The notes beneath the pieces were generated by a model that was not told where the DNA came from, searched no databases, and saw only the letters and a program-made list of their open reading frames with translations. Below, piece after piece: positions 7,848 to 16,667 of a stretch of DNA of 34,658 nt (the first letter of the stretch is position 1; the number at the start of each line of letters is the position of its first letter). The DNA is from DATAXV01 sp036272915 (GTDB lineage Bacteria; Chloroflexota; Dormibacteria; Dormibacterales; Dormibacteraceae): contig DATAXV010000149.1 of the NCBI GenBank assembly GCA_036272915.1, positions 1 to 34,658 of the forward strand, in the 5' to 3' direction. The position numbers and the translations under genes are program-made.

Positions 7848-8528
7848 GTGCAGGCCTACGAGCTCGAAGCGAGCCCGGTGCCGGCGGCCCGGACGCGGGT
7901 CGACCACGAGCCGCCGGGCCTCGATACGGCGTCGCTCCAGGCGGCCGCCGGGGGCCTCACCGGCGGGCTCGGCCCGTCCGGCATCCTCGGCCTCCAGCGC
8001 GCGATCGGGAACGCCGGTGTCCAGGCGCTGCTCGAGGACGAGCAGCCCTCGCCGGTCCACGAGGTCGTCGGCTCGGGCACGGGCAGCCCGCTCGACTCGC
8101 CCACCCGCGGGCTGATGGAGGAGCGGCTGGGCCATGACTTCTCCGACGTGCGCATCCACACCGGGGCCAGGGCGGACGAGTCGGCTCGCTCGATCAACGC
8201 GGTCGCCTACACGGTGGGCAGCGACGTCGTCTTCGGGTCGGGTCGCTACGCGCCGGACACGCCGACCGGTCAGCGCGTCCTCGCCCACGAGCTGACCCAC
8301 GTCGTCCAGCAGAAGGCCGGCCCGGTGGAGGGGGCCCCGGCACCCGGCGGCATCCGTCTCAGCGACCCCTCCGACCGCTTCGAGCAGGCCGCCGAGCGCG
8401 CCGCGGCCGAGGCGACGAGCGCGACTCCCGCCGTCCAGCCCTCGGTCCAGCGTGAGGGCGAGGAGGAGGAGGAGGTGCAGGCGCTCCTTGCGCAGCGAGA
8501 GGAGGAGGAGGAGGAGCCGCAGGCCTGA
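7848..8528 (+). CDS. DUF4157 (eCIS core domain) protein with HELTH metalloprotease motif
   Basis: The core (about residues 84-155) is a textbook DUF4157 domain: RGLMEERLGHDFSDVRIHTG, then AYTVGSDVVFG, then VLAHELTHVVQQ with HELTH at 147-151, a gluzincin-like zinc motif. This domain marks eCIS-associated proteins and is commonly the N-terminal module of their toxins. I choose GTG 7848 over TTG 7776: it removes a low-quality leader and puts the motif LQRAIGNAGVQALL at residues 49-62, the same place as in the next protein. The C-terminal 30 residues are a run of glutamates broken by VQAL and QR motifs, typical of such proteins. The next gene starts 19 bases downstream. Here the domain stands alone rather than being fused to its cargo. 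It may be a processing protease or a loading tag. Confidence 0.85.
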   Translation: MQAYELEASPVPAARTRVDHEPPGLDTASLQAAAGGLTGGLGPSGILGLQRAIGNAGVQALLEDEQPSPVHEVVGSGTGSPLDSPTRGLMEERLGHDFSDVRIHTGARADESARSINAVAYTVGSDVVFGSGRYAPDTPTGQRVLAHELTHVVQQKAGPVEGAPAPGGIRLSDPSDRFEQAAERAAAEATSATPAVQPSVQREGEEEEEVQALLAQREEEEEEPQA

Positions 8529-8547
8529 GGCGGCCCGCCAGCCTGGG

Positions 8548-11500
8548 ATGAAGGCCAAACTCGTTCAGCGGTCGCCGGCCCAGGTCGCCCCTCTCCGGCG
8601 CGCGCCGGAGACGGCCCGGCGCGGGACCGCCCCGACGCCCCTTCGACTGGAGGTGCTTCCGGGCGGACTCGACCCGCAGATGGCCCTCCGCCTCCAGGCC
8701 ACCGCCGGCAACGGCGCCGTCGGCGCGCTGCTGGCCCAGCGGGCCATCGACGTCCTGCCGCCCCCGGCCCCGCTGACCACCCCGGCGCCGGAGGACTTCC
8801 CCGGGTTCCAGACCGTGACCGGCCGTGTCGGCCAGGGCACGCGCCGGCTGAGGGACCATCCGCCGGCGCGATCGAAGGTCGCCGAGGCCGACCACGCCGC
8901 CGCCGGCCCGACCAACGAGGTGCGTAGCCAGGGAGCCGCCGCCCAGGTCGCCGAGATGGGCCGGCAGAAGCCGGGGGGCTTCAACAAGGGCGCCTTCGTC
9001 GCCGCCGTCAAGGCCGCCATCGACAGGGCGACGCCGAAGACGATGGAGGAGGTCGACGACTTCAGCTCCTCGGGCAAGCCGGGTCAGCTCAAGGAGCAGG
9101 TCGTGGGCGAGGTCGGCAAGGGCAAGGACGCCGCCGCGGCCGGGATCAAGACCGCCAGCGACGCCACGCCCGACACCAGCCACGCCTCACCGAAGCCGGT
9201 CACGCCGATGGGAGCGGAGACGGCGGGGGCGTCGCCCGCCAGCGTCGGCGCGGCGGAGGCGATGCCCCAGACCAAGCCCGAGGACCAAGTCGGGCTCGGC
9301 TACACCAGGAGCACGACCGACAGCCAGCTCGAGGAGGCGAACGTCACCCAGGAGCAGGTCGACCAGTCGAACGAGCCCCAGTTCCGGGACGCCATGGCGG
9401 CCAAGCAGGAGGCGGACCAGCAGGCGGAGACCGCGCCCCGGCAGTTCCGGCAGGACGAGCAGGCGACGCTGGAGCAGTCGAGGTCGGAGGCCGGGACCTC
9501 GGCCCAGACCGGCCTCTCCACGATGCACCAGGTCCGCGGCTCCTCGCTGGCTCACGTCGGCACCCACAAGGGACAGGAGAAGGGCAGGAACGAGGCGACC
9601 CGGGCCAGGGTGGCGACGGAGATCGAGGCCATGTACACGGCCACCAAGAAGGACGTCGACGAGATCCTGGGCGGCCTCGACCGGAAGGTGGGCGACGCCT
9701 TCAACAGCGGGGAGAGCGAGGCCCGCCAGGTGTTCGAGTCCTACTACAAGACGAAGAAGGACGCGTACTTCGACGACCGCTACAGCGGCATCCGCGGCCA
9801 TCTGCGCTGGGTCAAGGACAAGATCTTCAGCCCGCCGGCGGCGGTGAACGGCTTCATCGACGAGGCCAAGCAGCTCTACCAGTCGAAGATGGGTCAGGTC
9901 ATCGATCAGGTCGCCACCATCGTCGAGACCGAGCTCGGCCGCGCCACGCAGCGCATCGCCGACGGGCGGCAGCGGATACAGGACTACGTGGCCACCCAGC
10001 CCAAGGAGCTGCGCGCGGCGGCGAAGGAGGCGGCGACCGAGATCTCGAGCCGGTTCGACCAGCTCGAGCGGGCGGTCACCGACCGGGGGAACGCCCTCGT
10101 CGACGACCTCGCCCAGAAGTACGTCGCCGCGGCGAAGGTGGTCGACGAGCGCTGTGACGCGATGCGGGAGGAGAACAAGGGCCTGCTCGACAAGGCGGTG
10201 GACAAGGTCAAGGGCATGATCGAGGCGATCGGCCGGATCAAGGACATGCTGGTGTCGCTGGCGGAGAGGGTCGCCGGCGTCATCGGCGACATCATCGCTC
10301 ACCCGATCGCCTTCCTCGAGAACCTGGTCGCGGCGGTCAAGCAGGGCTTCGACCAGTTCGTCGGCAACATCTGGACCCACCTCAAGAAGGGCCTAATGAC
10401 CTGGCTCTTCGGGGAGGTGGCCAAGGCCGGCATCACCCTTCCCGAGAGCTTCGATCTGAAAGGCATCCTCATGTTCCTGGCCCAGATCCTGGGCGTCACC
10501 TGGGCCAACATCCGGGTTCGGGCGGTCAACGTGCTCGGCCCCGAAGTGGTCGGCATGATCGAGCAGGGGGAGGCCGCCTTCGGGAAGGTGATCGAGATCT
10601 ACAACGTCATCAAGGAGGAGGGCATCGCCGGCGTCTGGCACCTGATGCAGGACAAGCTGCAGGAGATCAAGAGCCAGGTCCTGGACGCCGTCGGCGGGAT
10701 GGTCGTCGACGAGGTGATCACGGCCGGGGTCAAGTGGGTCATCGGCCTGCTCAACCCGGCCTCGGCCTTCATCAAGGCCTGCATGGCGATCTACGACATC
10801 GTCACCTTCTTCATCCACCACTGGAGCGACATCGCCGAGCTGGTCAGCACGGTCATCGACAACCTCGCCATGATCGTGGCCGGGAACATCGGCGCCGCCG
10901 CCACCCTGGTCGAGAACGCCCTCGGCCGCGCGATCCCGCTGGCGATCGGGTTCCTCGCCTCGCTGCTCGGTCTGGGCGACCTGGGCGACAAGATCAAGGG
11001 GATCATCGAGAGGGTCCGCGAGCCCGTCAACGAGGCCGTCGACTGGGTACTGAACACGGTGGTCAAGCCGGCCGCCACGGCCGCGGTGCGCGCCGCCGGC
11101 TGGGTCAAGGGCAAGGCCAAGGCCGGCGTCGACTGGGCCAAGGCGAAGGCCAGGAGCGGGGTCGACTGGGCCAAGGCGAAAGCCAGGAGCGGGGTCGACT
11201 GGGCCAAGGGCAAGCTCGGCGTCGGGCGGGACCAACGGACGCCCGAGCAGAGGGAGGCGGACAGGGATCGAGGGCTCGGCGAGGCGACCGCGCTGCTGGA
11301 GAACCAGGGGCTCTCACCGGAGGACGTCAAGGCCCGGCTGCCGGCGATCAAGCGGAGGTACCGCTTGACCGAGCTGACCCTGGTGACCGAGAGCCAGTCC
11401 GAGGAGACCGAGGTCGACCACATCGAGGCCGCCGCCAGCCCGCGCGTGGCCGGACCGAGCCAGACCAGATCCAGGGATCCGCACCGGAGCGCGCCGGGGA

Positions 11501-12102
11501 TAGGTCGCGTGGGCAAGCACGGCTCGAAGCCGCCCAGCCTCCGCAGGGGGCCGGAGATCCACTGGCTCGAGTCGGAGCACGTGATCCCCTTCGCGGTCGG
11601 CAAGCGCCTTTGGGAGGTCGTGGGAATGGTCGTGCCCGGACGGGGTGGGCACCAAGACGACGGCCAGACGACGGTCATGATCTACTTCGGGGCCGCGCGC
11701 GTGAAGACGCCCGACGACCTCACCGTGATCGATCTCTTCGAGGCGGCCGTTGATCGGGCGGGACTCGCGCGGCGGATGCAGCGTGCCAAGGACCTGATCG
11801 ACGCCGGTCGCCCGGAGATGGCCAAGGCCGACGTGAACGACGTGCTGGAGCTGATGATGACGGGCCTTAGCACCGCGAAGGACAACGCGGTGGCGCGGAC
11901 CAACGCAGCGATCGCCGCCGAGAACGGCATGCTCATGCCGGGCAGCACCCTCAGCAACGGGCAGCGCCGGGCACAGGCCGGCTCGATGGAACCGCCCCTG
12001 CCCGAGCCGGAGCGGGTCGCGGAGGCGGCCAACGCGCAGGAGGACGACGTCGTCAACCTGGCGACCGCGGATCTGGAGGCGGCGAACCTGCTCGGGCGCT
12101 GA
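8548..12102 (+). CDS. Large eCIS cargo-like protein with variable, possibly toxic C-terminus
   Basis: 1184 residues from ATG 8548. The N-terminus has the eCIS-type motif LQATAGNGAVGALL at 49-62. Residues about 100-560 are charged and helical, probably coiled coil. Residues about 560-850 are hydrophobic helices such as GVKWVIGLLNPASAFIKA and LAIGFLASLLGLG; this block recurs, as I remember it, in large DUF4157-linked proteins of Chloroflexi, cyanobacteria and actinobacteria. A GVDWAKAKARS tandem repeat (about 860-892) and a conserved LPAIKRRYRLTELTLV segment (about 932-947) precede a variable tail of about 240 residues. That tail holds LESEHVIPFA (EHVIP at 11575-11589) and TVMIYFGAARVKTPDD, loosely like HNH-type nucleases. 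I infer an effector carried by the particle. A tape-measure role is possible given its length and no better candidate. No immunity gene follows. Confidence 0.75.
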   Translation: MKAKLVQRSPAQVAPLRRAPETARRGTAPTPLRLEVLPGGLDPQMALRLQATAGNGAVGALLAQRAIDVLPPPAPLTTPAPEDFPGFQTVTGRVGQGTRRLRDHPPARSKVAEADHAAAGPTNEVRSQGAAAQVAEMGRQKPGGFNKGAFVAAVKAAIDRATPKTMEEVDDFSSSGKPGQLKEQVVGEVGKGKDAAAAGIKTASDATPDTSHASPKPVTPMGAETAGASPASVGAAEAMPQTKPEDQVGLGYTRSTTDSQLEEANVTQEQVDQSNEPQFRDAMAAKQEADQQAETAPRQFRQDEQATLEQSRSEAGTSAQTGLSTMHQVRGSSLAHVGTHKGQEKGRNEATRARVATEIEAMYTATKKDVDEILGGLDRKVGDAFNSGESEARQVFESYYKTKKDAYFDDRYSGIRGHLRWVKDKIFSPPAAVNGFIDEAKQLYQSKMGQVIDQVATIVETELGRATQRIADGRQRIQDYVATQPKELRAAAKEAATEISSRFDQLERAVTDRGNALVDDLAQKYVAAAKVVDERCDAMREENKGLLDKAVDKVKGMIEAIGRIKDMLVSLAERVAGVIGDIIAHPIAFLENLVAAVKQGFDQFVGNIWTHLKKGLMTWLFGEVAKAGITLPESFDLKGILMFLAQILGVTWANIRVRAVNVLGPEVVGMIEQGEAAFGKVIEIYNVIKEEGIAGVWHLMQDKLQEIKSQVLDAVGGMVVDEVITAGVKWVIGLLNPASAFIKACMAIYDIVTFFIHHWSDIAELVSTVIDNLAMIVAGNIGAAATLVENALGRAIPLAIGFLASLLGLGDLGDKIKGIIERVREPVNEAVDWVLNTVVKPAATAAVRAAGWVKGKAKAGVDWAKAKARSGVDWAKAKARSGVDWAKGKLGVGRDQRTPEQREADRDRGLGEATALLENQGLSPEDVKARLPAIKRRYRLTELTLVTESQSEETEVDHIEAAASPRVAGPSQTRSRDPHRSAPGIGRVGKHGSKPPSLRRGPEIHWLESEHVIPFAVGKRLWEVVGMVVPGRGGHQDDGQTTVMIYFGAARVKTPDDLTVIDLFEAAVDRAGLARRMQRAKDLIDAGRPEMAKADVNDVLELMMTGLSTAKDNAVARTNAAIAAENGMLMPGSTLSNGQRRAQAGSMEPPLPEPERVAEAANAQEDDVVNLATADLEAANLLGR
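11125..11223 (+). repeat. 33-base in-frame tandem repeat in the cargo-like gene
   Basis: Two nearly identical 33-base units (11125-11157 and 11158-11190), each coding GVDWAKAKARS, are followed by a third, partly diverged unit to 11223 (GVDWAKGKLGV). The units keep frame and form a lysine/alanine-rich amphipathic helix hinge between the hydrophobic block and the variable C-terminus. Confidence 0.85.
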
Positions 12103-12141
12103 GCGGGACCGGCCCGCCCGGCGAGCGGAGGCGCGACGCCC

Positions 12142-14214
12142 CTACCGCCGGCCCAGCACCTCCAGCCAGGGGCCGAACTCGGACTCGACGACCATGCGCC
12201 CTAGCTTGCGGTACTCGCGCTGCGTCGCCAGCACCAGGTGCGTCATCCCGATCGGGCCGTCATCCTGGGCCGCCGCGTAGGCCGCGGTCAGAACGATGTT
12301 GCGGATGTTGCCCCCGGACAGCCGGAAGGCGCGGGCGAAGAAGGCGAGATCGACATCCTCAGACCGCGGAGCCTCGGTGCCCAGACAGCGCTCCCAGAGC
12401 CGCAGCCGGTCCTCCTCCTCCGGGTCGGGGAAGTCGATCAGGGCGTCGAGGCGGCGGGCGAAGGCCTCGTCCAGGTTGGACCGCAGGTTCGTGGCCAGGA
12501 CGGCGATGCCCTCGAACAGCTCCATCCGCTGCAGCAGGTAGGCGACCTCGATGTTGGCGTAGCGGTCGTGGGCGTCGCTGACGTCGGACCGCTTGCCGAA
12601 CAGGGCATCGGCCTCGTCGAAGAGGAGGACGCCGTTCACCCGCTCGGCCTCGGCGAAGATGCGGTCCAGGTTCTTCTCGGTCTCACCCACGTACTTGTCG
12701 ACCACGGTGGCGAGATCGACGACGTAGAGATCGAGACCCATCTCGCCAGCGACGGCCTCGGCCGCCATCGTCTTGCCGGTACCCGAGGCGCCGGCGAAGA
12801 GCGCGGTCAGGCCGCGGCGTCGGGAGGCGGCCCCGGCCATCCCCCACCGGCCGAGGACCAGGTCGCGGTGGCGGGCGCGGACGGTGATCTCGGTCAATTG
12901 CTCGAGCACCGGCGCGGGGAGCACCAAGTCGCCGAGGGCGACCATCGGCTCGATCCGGCGGGCGAGCCGTTCCAGGCCGGCGCCGTTCTGGGCCCGGGCC
13001 CCGGCACGGAGGTCGGCGGCGGCGACCGGACGGCCGTCGGCGGCCGCCAGCTGGCGGGCGGCGCGAGCCGCCCGGCGCACCTGATCGGCGGTCAGCCGGA
13101 AGGGCGCGGTCTCCGCCGCCGGGTCCAGGCCCGGCGCCGTCCCGCCGGCGAGCGCCGTCCGCCACACGTCCTCGCGCTCCTCCGCCGGGGTCGGCGGCAC
13201 CTCGACGCAGTAGGGCACGGTCCGCGCCCACTCCGGGTCCCAGCCCAAGGTGCCGAACAGGATCAGCCGGACCGGCCGCTCGGCGATCGCCTGCACCGCC
13301 GCCCGGCCCCGCGAGGCCAGCGCCTCGATCGGGCCGGCGACGAGCGCGGCATCGCGCAGCCCGGCCTCACGGACCAGCAACGAAGCGACCTGGGCGGGGT
13401 CGTCGTCGGCCCGCAGCCGGTGCAGATCGACGATGAGCGCGGCCAGTCCGGCGGCACCCAGCGCGGCGACGGCCAGGGGGCCGGCGTCACCGCCCCGGGT
13501 CTCCCGGAGGTAGGCCAGGCCCGGTTCCAGGCCGAGCCAGCGGGAGAGCCCGGCGACGTCGGCGGTCACCGCCGGCTCGCAGTCATCGAGCAGAGGCGCG
13601 ATCGCGGGCTCCGGCGCGTCGTCACCGAGGAGGAAGGCGGCGATCCGGTCGGGAACGCGCAGTGACCGCGTGAGGAAGGGCCGCTCCGGCTCCTCGACGA
13701 GCAGCAGCCGTGCCGCACAGAGCGAGGCCTCCAGGCCGAGAAGCCTGCGCCCGGCCAGGCCGGCGGGGTCCGCACCGCACAGCTCGAGCGCCAGCCCGAT
13801 GCCCGCCCGGCGGCGGGTGACGTCGTCCTGGAGGTAGCCGTACAGCGGCTCGAACCGCGCCTCGAGGTCCGGGGCGAGCGCGACCAGGAGCAGCTCCAGC
13901 TCCAGGCCTCCGAGGTCGAACGCCCGCTGCAGGTGGCGCAGGCGGAGCTCGGCGCCCGCCGCCTCGGCACGATCGGCCTCCTCCTCCACCCGGGCGAGGA
14001 GCACGCCGGCCTCCTCGTCCGGCGGAGGCGCGCCAGCGGCCGGATCCAGGAGCCGCTCGACGTGGGAAGGCGAGATGTGGAGACCGCGGAACCGGTCGAG
14101 CGGGTCGGGATCGGCGGCGCGCCGGCCCTCGCAGGCGGCCCTCACGCGCCGCGCGACCAGCTCCAACCGGCCCAGCAGGTGCCGCGCCGAGGCATCGCCG
14201 TTGACGGAGTCCAC
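12142..14214 (-). CDS. AAA+ ATPase of the contractile injection system (Afp15/Pvc15-like)
   Basis: About 690 residues, starting at GTG 14214, three bases after the upstream gene's stop begins to close (tag-c-gtg). The N-terminal 400 residues are leucine/alanine-rich with winged-helix-like segments. The AAA+ domain follows, with Walker A GASGTGKT at about 474-481, Walker B VLLFDEADALFGKRSD at about 528-543, and a sensor-1 region AVLATNLRSNLDEAFARRLD that includes the arginine finger. Such ATPases are a fixed part of eCIS loci; they are thought to act in assembly or disassembly of the sheathed particle. It is cotranscribed with the DUF4255 gene and points away from the particle operon. Its end is only 39 bases from the convergent cargo-like gene. 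Confidence 0.9.
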   Translation of the reverse strand: MDSVNGDASARHLLGRLELVARRVRAACEGRRAADPDPLDRFRGLHISPSHVERLLDPAAGAPPPDEEAGVLLARVEEEADRAEAAGAELRLRHLQRAFDLGGLELELLLVALAPDLEARFEPLYGYLQDDVTRRRAGIGLALELCGADPAGLAGRRLLGLEASLCAARLLLVEEPERPFLTRSLRVPDRIAAFLLGDDAPEPAIAPLLDDCEPAVTADVAGLSRWLGLEPGLAYLRETRGGDAGPLAVAALGAAGLAALIVDLHRLRADDDPAQVASLLVREAGLRDAALVAGPIEALASRGRAAVQAIAERPVRLILFGTLGWDPEWARTVPYCVEVPPTPAEEREDVWRTALAGGTAPGLDPAAETAPFRLTADQVRRAARAARQLAAADGRPVAAADLRAGARAQNGAGLERLARRIEPMVALGDLVLPAPVLEQLTEITVRARHRDLVLGRWGMAGAASRRRGLTALFAGASGTGKTMAAEAVAGEMGLDLYVVDLATVVDKYVGETEKNLDRIFAEAERVNGVLLFDEADALFGKRSDVSDAHDRYANIEVAYLLQRMELFEGIAVLATNLRSNLDEAFARRLDALIDFPDPEEEDRLRLWERCLGTEAPRSEDVDLAFFARAFRLSGGNIRNIVLTAAYAAAQDDGPIGMTHLVLATQREYRKLGRMVVESEFGPWLEVLGRR

Positions 14215-14215
14215 G

Positions 14216-14863
14216 CTACCGCGCCACCCGCGTCCGGGGCCTGCCCCGGCCCCCCGCCGGGGCCTTGCGCTCGTCGGTGACACGCTCGTCCCTCTCGTCG
14301 CTGAGCCGCACGGTGACGCCATCCTCCACGGGCGGAGCCGCCTCCAGCTGGCGGCGGACGTCGAAGGGCGCGGTGACGACCAGGTCGAGCGAGGGTTTGA
14401 GCTCGCCGCCGAGCGCCGACCAGACGTCGGACAGGGACCGGTCCGGCGGCGGCGGCAGGGCGATCGTGGCCAGGACCGGGATCTCGGTCCCGCCGAGAGC
14501 GCCGGCGAGGATCTCGGCGGGCAGGCGCTCGTGGCGCAGGAAGCAGAGCAGCATCGCCGAGAGCAGGCGGTGCTCGTCCTCGGGCCGCTGCGTCCAGGCG
14601 GTGACCAGGTAGGAGAGCTTGTACACGCGGTCGGGTGGCCGGCGCTCGACGACTCGGCCATTCTCAGCCCGCACCGGCTCCCAGGCGACGGTGCGCCGCT
14701 GGAGGTCCTCGCGGATGTCGTAGAGGTAGAGATCCACGGTCGGCGTGTTCCGGTGGGCCGCCCACTCCCGGCTCGGCGCGTCGAAGGCGATCTCGACGTC
14801 CGATCCCTGAAGCGCGTCACGGCGCACGAGCGCGCGGAGCGACTCGTCGAGGTCGTGGATCAT
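14216..14863 (-). CDS. DUF4255 / Pvc16-like tail terminator (cap) protein
   Basis: I start at ATG 14863, the first methionine before the conserved MIHDLDESLRALVRRDAL helix; longer frames add an arginine-rich leader without family character. The 215-residue product shows the DUF4255 (Pvc16 N-terminal) pattern: VEIAFDAPSREWAA, the strand TPTVDLYLYDIREDL, the arginine-rich RRTVAWEP, then YKLSYLVTAWTQRPEDEHRLLSAML and an acidic/proline loop. In phage-tail-like particles this protein caps the tube and sheath end. It heads the leftward two-gene unit with the ATPase, which begins at its stop codon. A charged tail after about residue 180 is probably disordered. Confidence 0.85.
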   Translation of the reverse strand: MIHDLDESLRALVRRDALQGSDVEIAFDAPSREWAAHRNTPTVDLYLYDIREDLQRRTVAWEPVRAENGRVVERRPPDRVYKLSYLVTAWTQRPEDEHRLLSAMLLCFLRHERLPAEILAGALGGTEIPVLATIALPPPPDRSLSDVWSALGGELKPSLDLVVTAPFDVRRQLEAAPPVEDGVTVRLSDERDERVTDERKAPAGGRGRPRTRVAR

Positions 14864-15127
14864 CCCGATGTTGAGGCTGGCCGAGATTCCCTGAAGCCAC
14901 AACCGGCGCCGGGGCAGCCGTCGGGGCGATGCCCGCTGCCCCCGTCGACCCGCCGGCCCTCCCCAACGGGCAGCGCTCAACTCCGACCGGGGCGCGGGCG
15001 GCCTCATCGCGCCGCCCGAAGGGGCCGGCGCCGCTGCCCGAAGGGTGGCCCGGCAGGTCCTTGTCCGGAGGGCGGCCCCCTGCGAGGCTCAGCGAGAGTC
15101 ACACCGCCAGAGGAGGACCGAACCCAA
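14864..15127. promoter_or_regulatory. Divergent control region between the cap/ATPase pair and the particle operon
   Basis: This 264-base gap should hold promoters for both directions. It contains the 10-base direct repeat at 15014-15045 and a palindromic ggccggcgcc between the two copies. I could not find convincing -35/-10 pairs by eye on either strand. The right end carries AGGAGG (15111-15116), the ribosome-binding site of the sheath gene. Confidence 0.5.
15014..15045 (+). repeat. Direct repeat GCCCGAAGGG with 22-base spacing, possible regulator site
   Basis: GCCCGAAGGG is seen at 15014-15023 and 15036-15045. The distance of 22 bases is two helical turns, so both copies face the same side of the DNA, as in sites for activators that bind direct repeats. 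It lies 83 bases before the sheath start codon. The protein that would bind is unknown; the SARP-type and LuxR-type regulators of the locus are candidates. Confidence 0.35.
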
Positions 15128-16654
15128 GTGCCCCAATACCTGTCACCCGGTGTCTATGTCGAGGAGGTGGAGGCCGGCTCCCGCCCCATCGAGGGTGTCG
15201 GCACCGCCGTCGCCGCCTTCGTCGGCCTCGCCGCCCGCGGCCCGTTCAACCAGCCCAGCCTCATCACCAACTGGAGCCAGTTCGTTCAGCTGTACGGCGA
15301 CTTCGTCGAGGGCTCGTACCTGGCCCACGCCGTCTACAGCTATTTCCTGAACGGCGGCGGCTCCTGCTACGTGGTCCGCGTCGGCGGCAACGGCAGCGGA
15401 ACCTCGCCGGCCGCGCGCGCCGAGCTCCCGCTGGGGCGCGAGAGGGGCCTCCCCTACCGCGTCACCGCGCTCGAGGAGGGGGTGGCCGGCAACGACATCA
15501 CGGTCGAGGTCGAGGACGCCAGCGAGCCCGGGCCGGACAGCTTCAAGCTGGTCGTGAAGAGGGGTGACAAGGTCGAGGAGACGTTCGACAACGTCACCAC
15601 CAAGCGGGGCAAGCTGAACGTCGCCACCGTGGTCAAGAGCCAGTCCAAGCTGATCCAGCTGGAGGAGGTGGCAGGCGCCCAGGCGATCGAGCCCGTGCCG
15701 CAGGCACGCGCCACCCTCGCCGGGGGCAGCGCCAGCGTGCCCGCCCGCATCACACCCGACGACTACGTCGGCAACTCCGCCGACCGCACCGGCTTCGCCG
15801 GCCTCGAGGCCGTCGACTCCGTGACCATGCTGGCGGTGCCCGACCTGATGGCCGCCTACCAGCGCGGCGCGCTCGACCTGGAGGGGGTGCAGGCGGTCCA
15901 CCTGGCCATGCTCGCCCACTGCGAATTGATGGGAGACCGGGTCGCGATCCTGGACCCGCCCCCCGGCCTCAACGCCCAGCAGATCCGCGAATGGCGGCAG
16001 GACAAGGCCGGCTACGACTCCAAGTACGGCACCCTCTACTGGCCCTGGGTCAAGATCTTCGACCCCCTCGCCGGGCAGCCCACCTTCGTGCCGCCCAGCG
16101 GGCACATCGCCGGCATCTGGGCGCGGAACGACGACACGCGGGGTGTGCACAAGGCCCCCGCCAACGAGGTCATCCGCGGCGCCATCGACCTCGAGCTGCA
16201 AATCACCAAGGGCGAGCACGACCAGCTCAACCCGGTCGGTGTCAACTGCATCCGCGCCTTCCCCGGCCGAGGCATCCGGGTCTGGGGCGCGCGCACCCTC
16301 TCCAGCGACCCGGCCTGGCGCTACCTCAACGTCCGCCGTCTCTTCAACTACATCGAGGAGTCGATCCTGGAGGGCACCCAGTGGGTCGTCTTCGAGCCCA
16401 ACGACATGGCGCTCTGGGAGCGGGTCAAGCGGACCATCAACTCCTTCCTGGTCCGGGTCTGGCGGGACGGCGCCCTGTTCGGAGCGACGCCTTCGCAGGC
16501 CTTCTACGTCAAATGCGACGCCGAGACCAACCCGTCCGAGGTGATCGACGCCGGTCAGCTCGTCGTCGAGATCGGGATCGCGCCGGTCAAGCCGGCCGAG
16601 TTCGTGATCTTCCGCATCGCCCAGTTCTCCGGCGGCACCTCGCTGCTCGAGTAG
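15128..16654 (+). CDS. Contractile tail sheath protein (Afp2-4/Cis2-like)
   Basis: 508 residues from GTG 15128, with AGGAGG (15111-15116) 11 bases upstream; an open frame extends far upstream but only as low-quality translation. The start PQYLSPGVYVEEVEAGSRPI and GTAVAAFVGLAARGPFNQP are hallmark sheath N-terminal motifs, followed by a GSCYVVRVGG strand. The C-terminal half has GIRVWGARTLSSDPAWRYLNVRR, the helix FNYIEESILEGTQWVVFEPND and the final handshake strand PAEFVIFRIAQFSGG. Sheath subunits polymerise around the tube and contract to drive it through a target membrane. It is the first gene of the particle operon, and the only sheath gene in the window. Confidence 0.95.
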   Translation: MPQYLSPGVYVEEVEAGSRPIEGVGTAVAAFVGLAARGPFNQPSLITNWSQFVQLYGDFVEGSYLAHAVYSYFLNGGGSCYVVRVGGNGSGTSPAARAELPLGRERGLPYRVTALEEGVAGNDITVEVEDASEPGPDSFKLVVKRGDKVEETFDNVTTKRGKLNVATVVKSQSKLIQLEEVAGAQAIEPVPQARATLAGGSASVPARITPDDYVGNSADRTGFAGLEAVDSVTMLAVPDLMAAYQRGALDLEGVQAVHLAMLAHCELMGDRVAILDPPPGLNAQQIREWRQDKAGYDSKYGTLYWPWVKIFDPLAGQPTFVPPSGHIAGIWARNDDTRGVHKAPANEVIRGAIDLELQITKGEHDQLNPVGVNCIRAFPGRGIRVWGARTLSSDPAWRYLNVRRLFNYIEESILEGTQWVVFEPNDMALWERVKRTINSFLVRVWRDGALFGATPSQAFYVKCDAETNPSEVIDAGQLVVEIGIAPVKPAEFVIFRIAQFSGGTSLLE

Positions 16655-16667
16655 CCGGGTCTTTCTG

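Noticed and set aside
12103..12141. Immunity gene or terminator between the cargo-like gene and the ATPase gene
   Set aside because: Only 39 bases; no coding capacity, and just a weak 5-bp GCGGG/CCCGC stem without a T-run.
12238..13665. Plus-strand open frame opposite the ATPase gene
   Set aside because: No family signature; the minus strand encodes Walker A and B motifs of a well-known ATPase.
14075..15127. N-terminal extension of the sheath frame across the divergent region
   Set aside because: The upstream translation overlaps the cap gene antisense, has no sheath character, and a good ribosome-binding site precedes GTG 15128.
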